This document shows, one piece after another, positions 46,038 to 59,425 of a DNA stretch of 64,000 nt. The position numbers and the translations under genes are program-made. How positions within the stretch are numbered: position 1 is the first letter of the stretch; every line of letters begins with the position of its first letter. The notes under the pieces are model-generated. The model was not told the DNA's origin, made no database searches, and was given only the letters and a program-made list of their open reading frames with translations. Origin of the DNA: Acanthosepion pharaonis (Eukaryota > Mollusca > Cephalopoda > Sepiida > Sepiidae). Where the stretch lies: the NCBI GenBank assembly GCA_903632075.3, contig CAHIKZ030003460.1, positions 1 through 64,000 of the forward strand, in the 5' to 3' direction.

Positions 46038-49000
46038 AAAAAAAAAGAATAAAAAATTATTTTAAATTGCAAAAAAGAAGATTTAGTTTGATTTTGAAAA
46101 AAAAAAAAAATAAGAAAAATTTTTTTCCCTTTGATTATAATTATAGTTTTTTCATGAAATTTAAGGGTATTTTTTTATTTTTTTATTTAATTTTAATTTT
46201 TAAAAAAAATATTTTTAAATACAAATATGAAAATTTTTAATTTAAAAAACCAAATTTTTGTTTTCATAAAGACAACTTAAAAATATTGGATTAAAAATAA
46301 ATTCAATTAAAAACAAAAAATTTTTAAATATATATTTGATAAAAAAAAAATAAATTAAAAAATTTTTAAAAAAAATCATGAATAATTATAAGTTTTTAAA
46401 AAAATTAATTTTAAATTTGAATTAAAATTTAAATTGAAAAATTCTCAATTTAAAATTATTTTTAATAATTTGAGTATTTATTTAAAAATAAATCATATAA
46501 ATTTTTTTTTAAAAAAAAAAAAGAAATTAATATTTTTTTATCAGTTAAAATTTTAATTTGTTTAAAAAAAAAATTAAATTTTTTAAATCAATGAAAAATA
46601 AATTTTGAAAAAAATAAATTTTTTTTTAAAAAATTAAAAAAAAAAAAAAATGTTTATTTGTTTAAAATTAAAATTTTAATCATTTTTAAAATGTTTCAAA
46701 AATAAATTAAAAAAAAATAACCCATTGTCTTCATTTTTTTTAAAAAAAAAAAAATAAAAATATAAAAATTTTTTAAATTTTTAAAATAAAATTTTCTAAA
46801 AAAAAAAAAATTTAATCAATTCAAATTTTGAATTTTTTTATTTCAACAAAATAAATTTGTAAAAAAAAAAAAAAAAAAAAAATTAAATTTTTTTTAAAAA
46901 AATAAAATAATAAATTTTAAATGAATTTTTTAAAAAAAAATTAATAGAAAAATTTTTTTTTTAAAAAAATTTTTTGAAAAAATTATTTTAATTTTCAAAA
47001 TTATAATTTATCAAAAAAATTAGAAAAATAACATTTAAACAAATAAATTAAAAATAAAAAAAATTGAATACAAATTTATTAAATATAAAAAAAATTTTTT
47101 AAAAATTTATTCAGTAATTTTTTATTGGAAAATATTTAAAAAAAATTTTAAATTTTAAAAAAATTTTCAAAAAAAAGACAAAAAATAAAAAAATTTTCCA
47201 AATATAAAAATATTTTATAAAAAAAATAAATATGAAATTGAATTTTAATTATTTTATTTTTATTTGACATTTTTTTCAAAAAAATATGAAAACAAAAAAA
47301 AAAAAATTTAAAAAAATAAATTTATTTTAAAAAATTTTAAATATTTTTTTAATTCAAATTTAAAAATGACAAAAAAATAAAAAAATATCTATTTAAATGC
47401 AAATTTTTTTTATTTTTTTAAATTAAATAAAAAAAAATTTCAATGAAAATAAATAAAATTTTATAATTTTTCATTTTTTAAAAATCCTTATGTCTTGAAT
47501 TTAAATTAATATAATATTTATATGAAATATATATAAAAAAAAATTAAAAAAATTTTTTAAATTAAAAAAAAAAAGAAAAAAAATTTTGGATTTTAATATC
47601 AATTTTGAGGATTTTTTTTAAAATTAAAAAAATTTTAAATATCAATAAAAAAATAGAAATCCAAAATAAAATAAATAGATAGATTATTAAAAAATTTTAA
47701 AATTTTAAAATTATTTAAATTAATTTTTAATTTTTTTTTTTTTGAAATAATAAATTTTTTCAATTTTAAAAAATTAAAAAAAAAATTATTCTCTAAAATT
47801 ATTATTTTGATAAAAAAAAAAATAAAATTCATTTGAAAATTTCTTATAATGATTTAATTTTTTTTTTTTTTCATTTTTTTTTAAAATATAAATTTTTTTT
47901 AAAAAATTTTTAAAAAAATAGTTTTTTTTTTTCATTTTTAAAAATTAAAAAAAAAATTTTATTTAAAAAAAAAAAATCATATAAATTAAATAAATTTAAA
48001 AGAATTTTTATTTTTTTAATTTTTTATTTCAATTTATTTTATTCATTATATTGAATCAAATAATATATTATACTCAATTAAATAAAAAAAAATTATTTTA
48101 AAATAAAATGAATTGTTTGAAAAATGAAAAAAAAAAAATTAAAAATTTTTATTTAAAAAAATTTTTTTATTTTTTAAAAAAATTAAAAAATTTTTTTTGA
48201 TTTTTTTTTTTTTTTGAGATTTTTTTTTTAAATATTTTGAATTTTTTTCAGAATAGAAATAAAATATAAATATAAAAAAAAAATATTCATTTATTTGTTT
48301 TTTTAAAATTTAATTTTTTTTTTTAAACCAAAATTTAAAATTTAATAAAAATAAATTTTAATTTATTTATTAAAGATTTTTTTAAAATTTTTTTTTTTTT
48401 ATTTTTAAAATTTTGAAATTTTTTTTTTATGAAAATAAATTTAAAAAAATAAATAAAAATTTAAAATTTAATTTTTTAATAAATTTAAAATTAAATTCAT
48501 ATTTTTTTTTTAAAAAAAAAATTTATTTAAAAAAAAATTAAAAAAAAAAAAAAATGAAAAAATTTTTAAAAAATAATTTAAAAATTTTTTTAAATTTCTT
48601 TATTTATTTATGAAAATTTTTTATATTTCAATTATTTTAAAAAAAAAATTTTTTACAAAAAATTTTTAAATATAAATTATTTAAACTTTTTTTTTTTACT
48701 TTTTAAAAAATTATTTAAATGTTGATATAAAAATAAAAATATTTTTAATTTTTGAAAACTTTTTTTTACCATTTCAAAAAAAAAAAAATGCAATTTTTAA
48801 GAGAATAAATTTAAATTATTTTAAACAAAAAAAAAAAAAAAAAATGATTTTTTATAAGTTTTTTCATTAAAAAATATTTATAAAAAAATTTTAAATTTTT
48901 TTTTGTTTATTTTTTAAAATAAATTTTTTTTAAAAAAAAATATTAAAAAAAATAAAAATTTTTAATGTTTTTAAATTTATTTCAATATTTTTTTTTTTTT

Positions 49001-50798
49001 TTTTAAATATTAAAAAATTTATTTTAAATTTTATTTTTTTAAATTTTTTTATTAAAAATTAATTAAAAAATAAATTAATTTATTGATTAAAAAATTTTTA
49101 AAATTTTTATTTTTAATTTAAATTTTTAATTTTATAAATTTTAAATAAAAATTAAATAAATTAAATAAAAATGAAATTTTTTTAATTAATTAAAATTTTT
49201 TTTTTTTTTAAAATATTTTTCAAAAAAAAAATTAAATATAAAATTTATTTTAATTTTATTTTTTTTTTTTAGAAAAAAATGAAATAAAAATTGATATTTT
49301 TTTTATAAAAAAAAAAAAAAAAATTTGAAAAAAAAAAAAAAAAAAATTATTTCAAAAAAAAATTTTTAAAAATTTTTTGCAATTTTTTCAAAAAATTAAA
49401 ATTTATAATTTTGAAATAAAAAAATTTAAAAAAATAAAATAAAAAAAATTTTGAACAAAATTTAATTTTTAAAATTTTTTGAAAACATTTAAAAATTAGA
49501 TGATTTTTTTTTTTTAATCTTAAAAAAAAATTCATGAATAAAAAAAATGGTAGAATTTTTATAAAATTTTTTAGTATTAAAAAATAAAAAATTTTTTTTT
49601 GAAAATTTGATTTTCAAATTAACCAAAAAAATTAAAGTGAAATTCCAATTTGAAAAATTTTAAAAATTCTTAAAATATTTTTTCAAAAACAATATTAGAT
49701 CATTAACCACAAACTTTTTTTTTTTTTAAATTAAAAAAAACAAAAAAAACAATAAATATTTTAAAAAAAATATTAAATCAAAAAAAAAAGAAATATTTTT
49801 TTAAATTCCATCAAAAAATATAAATTTGAAAAAATTTTTAAAAGATTTAAAAAAAAAAATTTTCATTTAATTTAAAAAAAAAAAAATAAATTATAATTTT
49901 CAAAAATGAAAAAATTTTTTTCTTTTTTTTCAAATTGTTAAGAAAATTTAAACAGATTTAAACAATAATATATCAAAAAAAAAAAAGAACATAAAAACAC
50001 AAAATCACATTTTTTACATTTATCTTACAAAATTTTTTATTTTTAAAATATTTATTTTAAAAAAATTTTTATTTTTTGGATATAAATTATAATAAAGCAT
50101 TGGAAAATATCATCAAAAGATTCAAAAATTTAAAATATATAATATTTATAAAATTTAAACATAATAATTAAAAATTAAAAAATAAAAAATTTTTTTGAAT
50201 TTTTAAATATTAATTTAAATTTCTGACATAAAATTAATTATTTTCTATATTATAATAAAATTTTGAATATACATTGGATTTTTTTTAAAAAATCATTACA
50301 ATTAATAATAAATTAATAATTTTTAGACATTTAATTTTAAAATATTTAGATATTCATAAACAAAATTTTCTTTGTTTAAGTAATTGAATGAATATAACAA
50401 TGATGAAATTAGGAATTAATAAACTTTTGTAAAATTCATAAATTTTATAAAATAAGGTTACATTTTGTTTTTTAAAAAAATTTTAAAAAATTTAAATAAA
50501 AAAAAAAAAAAAAAGGAAAAATAGTTTTAAAAAAAATTGAAAAAATTGCATAATTTATTTTTAAAAAAGTTTTTACTTATTAAAAATAAATTTAAATATC
50601 ATTCTATAAAACAATGTTAAAAATTTTTGAACCATTTAAATAGAAAAAATATTAAAAAAAAAAAATGCAAAAAAAAAAATAATTAAAAAAAAATATTTTC
50701 ACTAATATATATAATATTTATAATAAATAAAAAAATAAATTTTTAAATCAAAATACATAAAATGGTTTAAAATATATAAAATAATAAATATATATATA

Positions 50799-50802
<4 letters not shown>
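46038..50802. repeat. Extreme AT desert 3, nearly pure A/T
   Basis: About 4.8 kb in which many lines contain only one to three C or G, built from long A-runs, T-runs and AAATTT words. The beginning is abrupt, at the A-rich 3' end of the RTE-like LINE, and the end is a pure (TA)n block touching a mariner. Neither a tandem period nor coding content is visible. Apparent reading frames here are Lys/Phe/Asn/Ile strings. Confidence 0.8.

Positions 50803-50859
<57 letters not shown>
50803..50859. repeat. (TA)n microsatellite
   Basis: About 28 nearly uninterrupted TA/AT units directly before the left end of the mariner copy; mariner inserts at TA. Confidence 0.95.
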
Positions 50860-50860
<1 letters not shown>

Positions 50861-50864
<4 letters not shown>

Positions 50865-51790
50865 GGTGCGATGGGTAAATTGTTGCCATTTTTATATTTT
50901 TAATTTTTGCACATGCACATTGTTTGTTTTTGATTTTGTCAACTGCTCAGTATAGTAGGGTCAGTTGGGCACCATCTGTGAGAGAAAGAAAGAGCACACA
51001 CAATTCACTCTGCCAGAAATTTGGAAACCACATGCTGTACTGTTTGGCATTCGCACTGGAAGCTCCAATACAAACATTTCAGAGTGTTTGGGTGTCAATC
51101 TGAGGACAGTGCAGAGGATTCGGAAAGAGTTGGATGAGTCTAATGGTGATTATGAAGGTGTTTGGAAAAATGACTCTGAGTGATGGTGATGTTATGCCTC
51201 CCAAATTTTCCCACAGGGCCTCAGACTCAACATGGAGGCCTACATCAAGTGCCTTTGAGGAGGTAGTGCTGCCCTGGGTCAAGAGGGTGGCTGCTGGAAG
51301 ACCCTATGTCTGGCAACAGGACTCTGCACCATGCCACACAAGCAGGAGAACCCAGTCATGGCTGTCAGACAATTTCTGCAACCACATCACCCCTTACATC
51401 TGGCCACCTAACTCCCCAGACTGCAACCCCCTTGATTATTATGTGTGGGGGCAGTTGAGTTGAGAGACCAACAAAACTCCTTGTAAAACACCAAAGATGA
51501 ACTGAAGGCAAGGATTATGGCAGCATTCACCAACTTAAACAAGGAGACTGTCCAGAAGAGTTGCAGGAGATTATGTTAAAAGTCATCTGGAGGGCCATGG
51601 AACATTGAAGCCAATGTGATTGTTTTTGAATTGAATAAATTAGTATTTTTCCAAACAAATTTGATTTAAAAAGAAATTAAATTTTGTTAAATTTTTTGTA
51701 AATATATTTGTTAAAATGAGACACAAGTATTTTTATCAAATTTTCATTTTTTGTATAATTTAGATGAAAATTTATCCATCGAACCATATA
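50861..51790 (+). mobile_element. Mariner-type DNA transposon, internally deleted (copy 2)
   Basis: The left end acagggtgcgatgggtaaat (50861) is mirrored by the right end aaatttatccatcgaaccat (51769-51788), giving an imperfect terminal inverted repeat of about 20-25 bases. Coding pieces: LPEIWKPHAVLFGIRTG, TNISECLGVNLRTVQRIRKE, LDESNGDYEGVWKNDSE, then in another frame SDGDVMPPKFSH, ASDSTWRPTS (frame-shifted), EEVVLPWVKRVAAGRPYVWQ, QDSAPCHTSRRTQSWLSDN, PDCNPLDYYVWG. The deleted part lies between KNDSE and SDGDVMPP, a different interval from copy 1. It has no complete catalytic triad. Confidence 0.85.
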
Positions 51791-51794
51791 TATT

Positions 51795-53610
51795 AAATAT
51801 ATATCATATATAAATATATTATTATCTGAAGAAAATCAAATATAAATGAAAATCAATATAAAAAATAGAATTGGATTATATATATATATATATAAATATA
51901 TTAAAAAACAGATAAAATTATGGCATTAAAATAAAATATTGTTGATAACTGTAATAAGTCTAAATATTGATATAGAACAAAAAAAGACAACAAAGATATC
52001 TTGTATTAAAAGATTTTTGCATTCCTTTGAAAACCATTAAAATATACAGATTAAAAGTTGGAAAATGTAATTTAACGATATAAAGACAAAAGATTTTCCA
52101 ATTTTCTTTTGAAAATGAAGAATGGAATAGAATATACATGATCTCAATTTTCAATAAATGAAAAATAGACACATTCAAAAAACATGGTAAGTATTAATGA
52201 TCTTTACTATCAACTTCAGGAATAAACAATTTTAGTGAACTTAGTTTTGGAAGCAATGATTTGAACCAAAAAAATGCATTAAAAATACTTTTTGAAAAAA
52301 AAAATCCTCTTGACTCCAGTGAAAAAAATGAAAATTTTGTGTGTTGAATTATTAAGAGATGTTTTAACAAATCTTTATTTGAAATAAAATATAATTGTTG
52401 GTGAAAAAAAATAAAAAATTGTCTAAAAAAAAATATTAATCTTGGATTATCACTGTCTTGGTTTTGGTAATTTTTAATGTTTTTGATTAAATAAACAAAA
52501 AATGTTCAAACGAAAAGGAATTTCTTAATTCCTGCCAGTTCAGACTAGGACTTGTCATGTCCATGATGACAAATCATCTCCCCTTTGTGTTCCATCCTTT
52601 TAAACATTGTAATCAATATCCGTTTTGGATGGCTAATCAGAACTGTAAATAATTTGTAGAATTAGAAAACAGGATCTTTTCTGACCAATACAAATTGTTA
52701 ACATTTGGGAAGTCCATTTTCACCCAAATGTTATATCTTAAATTTTTATGGTTTCTTATAAGACATGCTGTTTTTTTGACAGGCAAATTTCAGTAACCCT
52801 ACCTTAAATAGCTACTTATTTTTGTGTAATTGGGTGAAATGAAGTTTAAAAAAATAATAAAAATAGTCTTATTCATCATAAAAAAAATGATTTCTTTGTA
52901 TTATGTTTATTTGAAGAAAATTCACAAAATTAATTAAATTTTAAAATTTTTTCTCTTCACCCACAGGATGTCATAGGGATAAGATGTCAAAGGAAAAATG
53001 AAATTTTCAGATGTTGTTTAGGCATAATTGAATGTTATTTGTCAACATATAATGCTATAATCACACTATCTCTTATTTGAAAAAAATCAACATGCTACCA
53101 TAATAATATTACCTCTATAACATATCATAAATATATGTCTCCTGCAATCACAAAGAATTTTAAATTTCAGTATAGATAGCATCATTTGAACAAATTATCA
53201 TAATATAGATGTTTTTGAAAACTAAGCATTTGGTAAACTTTTAAGATTTAAAAAAAAATTGTGCTATTTAACATTAATAACAAAAAATACCATAAAAAAA
53301 GGTGAATAATGTGATAGAAATACAAAATCCCAAATACAATTTTTGTCTTTGGAGCATACAAAACTAACATTGTTTATTTTAGATATGAGCAAAAAAAAAA
53401 ATAATTTGAAATGGCTATTAAATAAATTGATGGCAGAGTGAGAGAATCAAATAAAGCAGGAGGAGAAAATCAAACATGATTCCATCTTTATCACACAAGA
53501 TAGTTTATACTTCATCTTAAATGTAACTTGAATTGACATCATGAAAAAGAGATTGATGTTGTGCTTTGTTTCTTGAACTAAAATTTTCTTTGTCATGTCT
53601 AAAGTTGCTA
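51795..53610. other. AT-rich sequence; nothing recognised
   Basis: Short TA runs near 51800 and 51880 and otherwise unremarkable AT-rich DNA without domains. Confidence 0.4.
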
Positions 53611-53614
53611 AGTG

Positions 53615-53840
53615 GTGTAGTGGATAGTGGTTCAGATTGAATGAATCGGAGATGAGTTCAAAAAAATGTTGAATCCATAAAATTTATTTACGTTTAAAAT
53701 TTATTTTAAAAAAGGTATTAATCCTCCTTTTTTTCTCCAGTTATTTTAAATCAGGACAGACTGGGTTTTATCTATTTTTTTGATGGCAACTGATATAGGA
53801 TTAAGAAACTCAAAAATTCAAAAACCTTTGGATAGTTGCA
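53615..53840 (+). repeat. tRNA-headed SINE with Ceph-like tail, degraded
   Basis: The head GTGGTGTAGTGGATAGTGGT and GAATCGGAGATGAGTTCAAA is followed by the tail landmarks CTCCAGTTATTTTAAATCAG, GACAGACTGGGTTTTATCTA and GATGGCAACTGATATAGGAT. Many substitutions relative to the copy at 26330. Confidence 0.65.
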
Positions 53841-53844
53841 AAAT

Positions 53845-55695
53845 TTTCAGGCACATAGTGCACCAAGATTCTGTATTTTGATCAAAAAGTGTTTTTGGTT
53901 CTGCAAAAAGCCTTGACCACTATAATCAGATCATTTATTGCTGGTATCTGGATTGCTGGTTTTAGAAACTGAGCTTATTGACCCTAAGACATTTGAAAAA
54001 TACGATTCTGGAGTATAAAGTCCACCATAATATATATATATATAAGTATTTATCCAAACAAGTTTATTTTAAAAAAAGTTGAAAAAGTCTATTTCATTTG
54101 GTTGAAAATAAAAAAAATTACAAACAATAACAAATTTGAACTGGAAAAAATTTTTATCCACATCTTCATAGCATTCAAAAAAAAATTTTAAAGACAAAAA
54201 AATTTGGATGTAAAAATTTACAAAATATTCCTTAATCATAAATTAAATAATTTTTTATAAAAATGCATTATTAATATTATTTACCCATGCATTTTTTTTT
54301 CAAGATATTTCTCAATTGCAGTATAAATAAAAAACCATTTAAAAAAATTTTTGCTTTATGTTGCCATTGCAGGATATGACAACACAACTATTAAATTCAA
54401 AAATCATTATTCTTAATGGGATTTCGTCTTCAGTGGCTGGAGGTTTTTATATGGGCAAAAAATCACATACAGATAAATAATAAATGTTTTTTATTTAATT
54501 TTGAAATTATGAAACTTTATTTATACATGAATACTGTGTAAATATATTTAATCAATTCAAATTTATTTAATGTGGGAGGTATATTTTGGGAAAAAAAAAA
54601 GTTTTTTTTTTTTTTTATTAAAAAAAAATTCAAAAAGGGCCCAAACTTAATTTTAAAAATACAACATATTAAAACTTGACAACATTCTAACATTTTGTTG
54701 TCCTTAACATTATTAGATGGCTGTCATTTGTAAGTCTTTTTTTTTAAAATATTTTTCCATTACATATTCTTCTAAGTCCTGTAATTTTTCAGGAAAAGGT
54801 GATCAATCCAGTTTCTTAATTTTTTGTATTTTATTTACAATTTTAAGAAATTTTTGTCTTTTTATTATCTCCTAAACCTTTTTATTGAACATACCATCTA
54901 TAAAGAGTTTTTCTCTAGCCTGCAATCTGTCCTGTGATAATGATTTCCCAAAGCCCTATTTCCTCAAATCATTGAGAATTAGAAATTCCAAATACAAACA
55001 AATTTTGGTGTTTATTTTTAATTTTTTGCTTCCATTTTTTAATTATGTTTAATTCTTGTATCAATCTTTTTTAGAACCACATTTGAAAAATAAAATAAAA
55101 ATTTCTTAAAAAATCTTTGAGGAGAGTTCCATTATTAATGCCATGTTAAGAGGACTGATATAACAAAAATTTCATTTTAATTTTTTACTTTATTTATTAA
55201 TCAATTTTTTTATTAAATTTAATTCTCTGTTTAATTTTTTAAAATGTATTTTGAAATTTTATTTATCTCATTGCATAAATCTATTTCAATCCAGGTTTAA
55301 AACACTTCCCAGATATTTCAGTTTTGTATTTCTTTGATTTTGGTATCTCCCATATTATTGTGTTGTACTAATTCAAGGGAGATCGGTTTATTACTTAGTA
55401 ACAATAGAAAACCAATCCCCCATTTTATGTGGAGTATATTTCTATATTAATACCAATTTAACTGTTGCATCAAAAATTAATAGAAAATTTAAATGGTGAG
55501 CTGATTTTAAAAAACACACAAGGTTTGACAAAAATTGTTTAAGAGGGTAAGCACCAATAGATGTACATCATGGTTTCTTGTTGTTGGTGATTGCACTCAC
55601 TCTCTAATAATCTGTATTGTTGCTGTCTCTGATTTCATAGTTTATTGATGAAAACTATTCTTTAAGGCATTATACCAATGTTCTCCAAAGTGTGG
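53845..55695. other. AT-rich sequence; nothing recognised
   Basis: No domain, SINE or clear repeat border seen. CpG dinucleotides are nearly absent. Confidence 0.4.
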
Positions 55696-55698
55696 AGT

Positions 55699-55729
55699 TG
55701 TATGTATGTATGTATGTATGTATGTATGT
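55699..55729. repeat. (TATG)n microsatellite
   Basis: About 7-8 units of TATG, abutting the left end of family F copy 2. Confidence 0.95.
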
Positions 55730-55731
55730 TT

Positions 55732-55990
55732 AAATTATTTCATCCAAAACAAGGCAATAAAACCACTAGGACACAAGGGGTTACTGAATGTTAGAGAATA
55801 TGAGAAAATACTATTAGGGAGATAGGACAATAAAAGAACAAGAATTAAAAGAAGATAATAATTGACATTTACATTTAAAATTTTTTGAGATCAAAGTTGA
55901 CTAAGAAACCAGAAGAAAGTTCAACATGTAAGAAGTGCAATGGAAGAAACTGTTAGCATAGTATTTATGATTATATCTAGCCATTTCAAC
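55732..55990 (+). repeat. Dispersed repeat, family F, copy 2
   Basis: It matches 28654-28905: CAAGGCAATAAAACCACTAG, ATAATTGACATTTACAT, GAAACCAGAAGAAAGTTCAA, GAAACTGTTAGCATAGTATT. Confidence 0.7.
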
Positions 55991-55994
55991 TGAC

Positions 55995-57730
55995 AAATTT
56001 CAGGCAACTCCTGCAGCCAAGCCATCCCCAAATGTAATGCCTAGTTTTCCTTTGGATCTTGTCAGTATGGCCAAGAGGTGGACCATGTAGACTGGTCTGT
56101 GCATGGCCTCCGTATATCATCACTCAGGCCTGTGCCCTGGAGAGGTCACTACAGTTTTACCACCAAAGGACTGGATTTTGATCAAACTTTATCTTGTGAC
56201 ACCGCTGGTGGTCGCAGCGCCAATATGTGACGTCCTCTGGTCGTGATGCCAATATGTGACACTGCGCTGTTGGCCCGTGGTCAACTCCCAATTGTGGTGC
56301 AAAGCTGTAAGGTTTCTTCCACCAGCATTTGGAGTTGACTCCTTGTCGCTGCCACCAGCCTGTGTCCCGGTCGATCTGGTCATTCTCGGTTCAATACCAG
56401 CTTTGTCGTTCCCAGCTCACTTCCAACATCTGGTTACCGAAGTAACTACTTTGATCTCAAGTCTAACTTACCCACGTTGTGACTTTGATCTTAAGTAGAC
56501 AAAATCAATCAGGCGTTGGGCCATAGTGCAAGCTGAATCCAGGGTGAAGGTGATATCGCACAAGCGTAAGTAAAAGAAGCAATAAAACTGAACTCAAGAG
56601 GTTCAACTATGTTGAGAAATAATAAATTATCTTTATCCGTCTGTTATATACAGGAGTGTGTTTCTCTCCCAGCCTGTTTCTATGGATTTGTGACACTTGT
56701 GCATTTCTTGAATTTTTGGTATCTTAAGTCGTTTATCAATATAACTTGCTTTTGGTAGGAAGTCGAAGTCGGAAGGACATGGAATTTCTCGGTCAGCTTC
56801 TGCAAGGCAACACTCTGATTGAACTCCAACTGCAAATCAACTGCCCGGGGATGTTCGTTTATATGGACACCAACCAAAACCCGGTGTGGGGCCTGACGTG
56901 GTTTGGGTTCCTCAATAATTCTCGATTCTCAACAAGAATTCTCTTTGTTCTTAGGCCAGGAAAATTAATTACTTCCCATTTTTGGAAGATTAATCACTTT
57001 CCATTTCAGGGGTTTCTCCCTCATCTGTGAGGGAAGGTTGGAGGAGAGTTATCCTCCTAGACTCTTCCTCTCTCACATTGGTATCTCATACCAATCCCCT
57101 CAGTGGGTGTTAACAACTTCTCCGTCTTTCTCATACATTCACCTCTGCCTATCACCCATGCTACCACTTGACCAATGATCTCTCGGCAGTGTGGGTGTGG
57201 CTAGACTGACCCTCTTAAAATTATTATCCAGAATTTTGTTTACAAAATCTTTTTTTTTCTTTTTTTCCTTCAGCCAAAACATTTTTCTTTTTTTCACAAA
57301 CCCAAAATTGCCAAATAATTCTTATCACATCTTTCTTTTGGGGACACCCAAAATTCACTTAGTCAGGTCTGTATAGCGACTCATCAATCACTGTCAAAAC
57401 CCCACATCTGGCTTTTCTGCTAAGTCAACTTTTAACTGGGTGGTCCGTGTTTTACCTGAGAATCAAATTCTTTATTTTTCTCATACCGTAAAATCCTCTT
57501 ATCACCAGATGCCCATTTTCGACAACGCTGTGTCTGACATCAACATTTTGGATAAGCAATAATAATATGATTTTCTTCCTCGTGCCAGAATTCTAACACA
57601 TACCAGATGGTTCCCTTCATGGAACCCAGGAACTAAAATTAAATGATATCTCCGAAAGATAATATCGATTCTCTCTGCCTGTACAGCAGTGGTCTCAAGC
57701 CAAAAATTTTTTATGAACGCCATTTATCAT
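55995..57730. other. GC-richer unclassified segment, probable transposon debris
   Basis: A sudden rise in GC and CpG between 56040 and 57080. It includes two adjacent near-copies of CCAATATGTGAC (56221 and 56250) and short open frames on both strands, for example 56746-57030 with LGQLLQGNTLIELQLQINCP. None matches a family I know. The position between AT-rich flanks suggests a younger insertion, but I cannot find borders. Confidence 0.35.
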
Positions 57731-58539
57731 CCGGCTTTGTTTTTCTTTCTGAATTCTGTTTCTCTTGGTGCGTCAGTCCCTTATCATGACATTAATCAGT
57801 TTTGACAGAATCTCATATCTCGCTTTTTCTTACGGATAAATAAAATCTTCTTTTTAACATCACTCAGTCTATCTTTCAATATAGCTCTTTCTTGCCTTAA
57901 GTCTTTCCTGTTTTTAATTTCTATGGTTAATTAGTTAGCCAATTACCATAGCTAAATAGTGTCACAATCTCGCAAGATAAATGGACTCTTTCAATTGGAG
58001 GCAAGAATATGCATACACAGTAGCCAAAATACCCCTTTCCCCACACTTAACCCTTTGTTCTACTTCTATCACTATCATAGTGAGTAGATGACTGAATCAC
58101 ATCTATCAATTCTCCTGTCTTCATGTACTCTCTTGGTTTGCCAGTAGTTGTGCCATAGATTTTGAGTCTTAGTAGATTAATTACTTCCAAGATAACCTAT
58201 TTAAGGAGAAATACAATTTGAAAATATTTTCTTCAGCAATTTTAAAATGGAGTTAGGTGAATTAAATCAATATGGAAGAAAAATAGCAATAATTAGTCAA
58301 GAGAAATGTTAATCATGCACAAACAGGTTCCATTCCATATGCCCTTGACTCATGGGTTGTTAATAATAAAATAAGATTGACAAATGGAACAATTTGGACA
58401 GTTAATCTTACCTTTTGTCTTTTTCCTGGGAAACCTGCTACCACATAAGATATAAAGATTTCCTTTTTGTTAAAATAATTTAAAGTGAACAAGATGACTT
58501 CTCACCAAACCTTATTATTTTTGGTGGTCCTCAATTTTT

Positions 58540-58800
58540 TATTTATTTTTTTTTTCTTGTAGAGGGGGGATAAAATAAAAAACAAGCCTTTTATTTTGAT
58601 GACTACTTTCCCTTGGATGAATTCATTACTTTCCAGAACAGCTCTGATTTCACTAGTTAAACAATGGTTTGTCTCTTATTCAAATTTAGACAAAATTGTA
58701 CTCTTTATAACACCTGTACTGTTTTTTACTTTTAGTATTGACCTTGTGTCACACATATTTAAGCCTGATTTTATTTCAAATTTCTCTTGTTTACTGAAAT
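58540..58800 (+). repeat. Direct repeat pair H, copy 1
   Basis: It shares with 59168-59425 a T-run followed by GTAGAGGGGGGA / GTAGGGAGTGAGGGGGGA, TTGGATGAATTCATTACTTT, the TAGTATTGACCTTGTGTCAC block and TGATTTTATTTCAAATTTCT. Offset is about 627 bases. The 125-residue open frame here (58596-58973) is probably fortuitous. Confidence 0.65.
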
Positions 58801-59167
58801 CATTTTTATTTTCAATTCCTCTTTGTAAATTAAATTGGGTAGACAAAACTATTTGGAAGCTGTCACTGGTTGTGCTAGTAAAACGTCATAAGACATTGCC
58901 TTATAGAGATAGATTGCCAAACATGGTTGATCCCCCAGCAGCCTGGTTTGTCATGGAAGATGTACTGGGCTAAAAAATTCACAAAGACTGAAATTCTTAC
59001 AGAAGAATAAAATCGAGTGAGTTTCTAATTTAGCACAGGTAGAAATGGTGCTACATGATATTACACCTCATCTTACAAATTTAAAAATCAGAAATGTTAA
59101 TTTTTTTTTTTTTAAATGGTAATAGTAGTTCTATGGCCACCAAAGTCCTATATTCCAGAGTTAATTT

Positions 59168-59425
59168 TTAATTTTTTTTTTTTTTTTGTAGGGAGTGAGG
59201 GGGGAGAAACCCACAATTTTGATGAGTTCTATTTTAACTTGGATGAACTCAGCTCCCTAGAACATTTCAAACAGCTGTCAGATTCCACTAGCTAAACCAT
59301 GGCCAGTCACGGATTCAAATTGAGATGAAAATGCATTTATAAAACATGTTCTGTTATTTTATTTCCAGTATTGATCTTGTATCACACATTTTAACTCTGA
59401 TTTTATTTCAGCCCTGTTTACTGAA
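59168..59425 (+). repeat. Direct repeat pair H, copy 2
   Basis: TTGGATGAACTCAGCTCCCT, CAGTATTGATCTTGTATCAC and TGATTTTATTTCAGCCCTG correspond to copy 1. The copies differ by many substitutions and small indels. Confidence 0.65.

Noticed and set aside
56256..56498. Host exon in the GC-richer segment
   Set aside because: Open frames exist on both strands at once and no splice sites or known motifs support either.
58596..58973. 125-residue protein-coding gene
   Set aside because: The frame lies in one copy of a direct repeat; the other copy does not keep it open, so it is unlikely to be selected.
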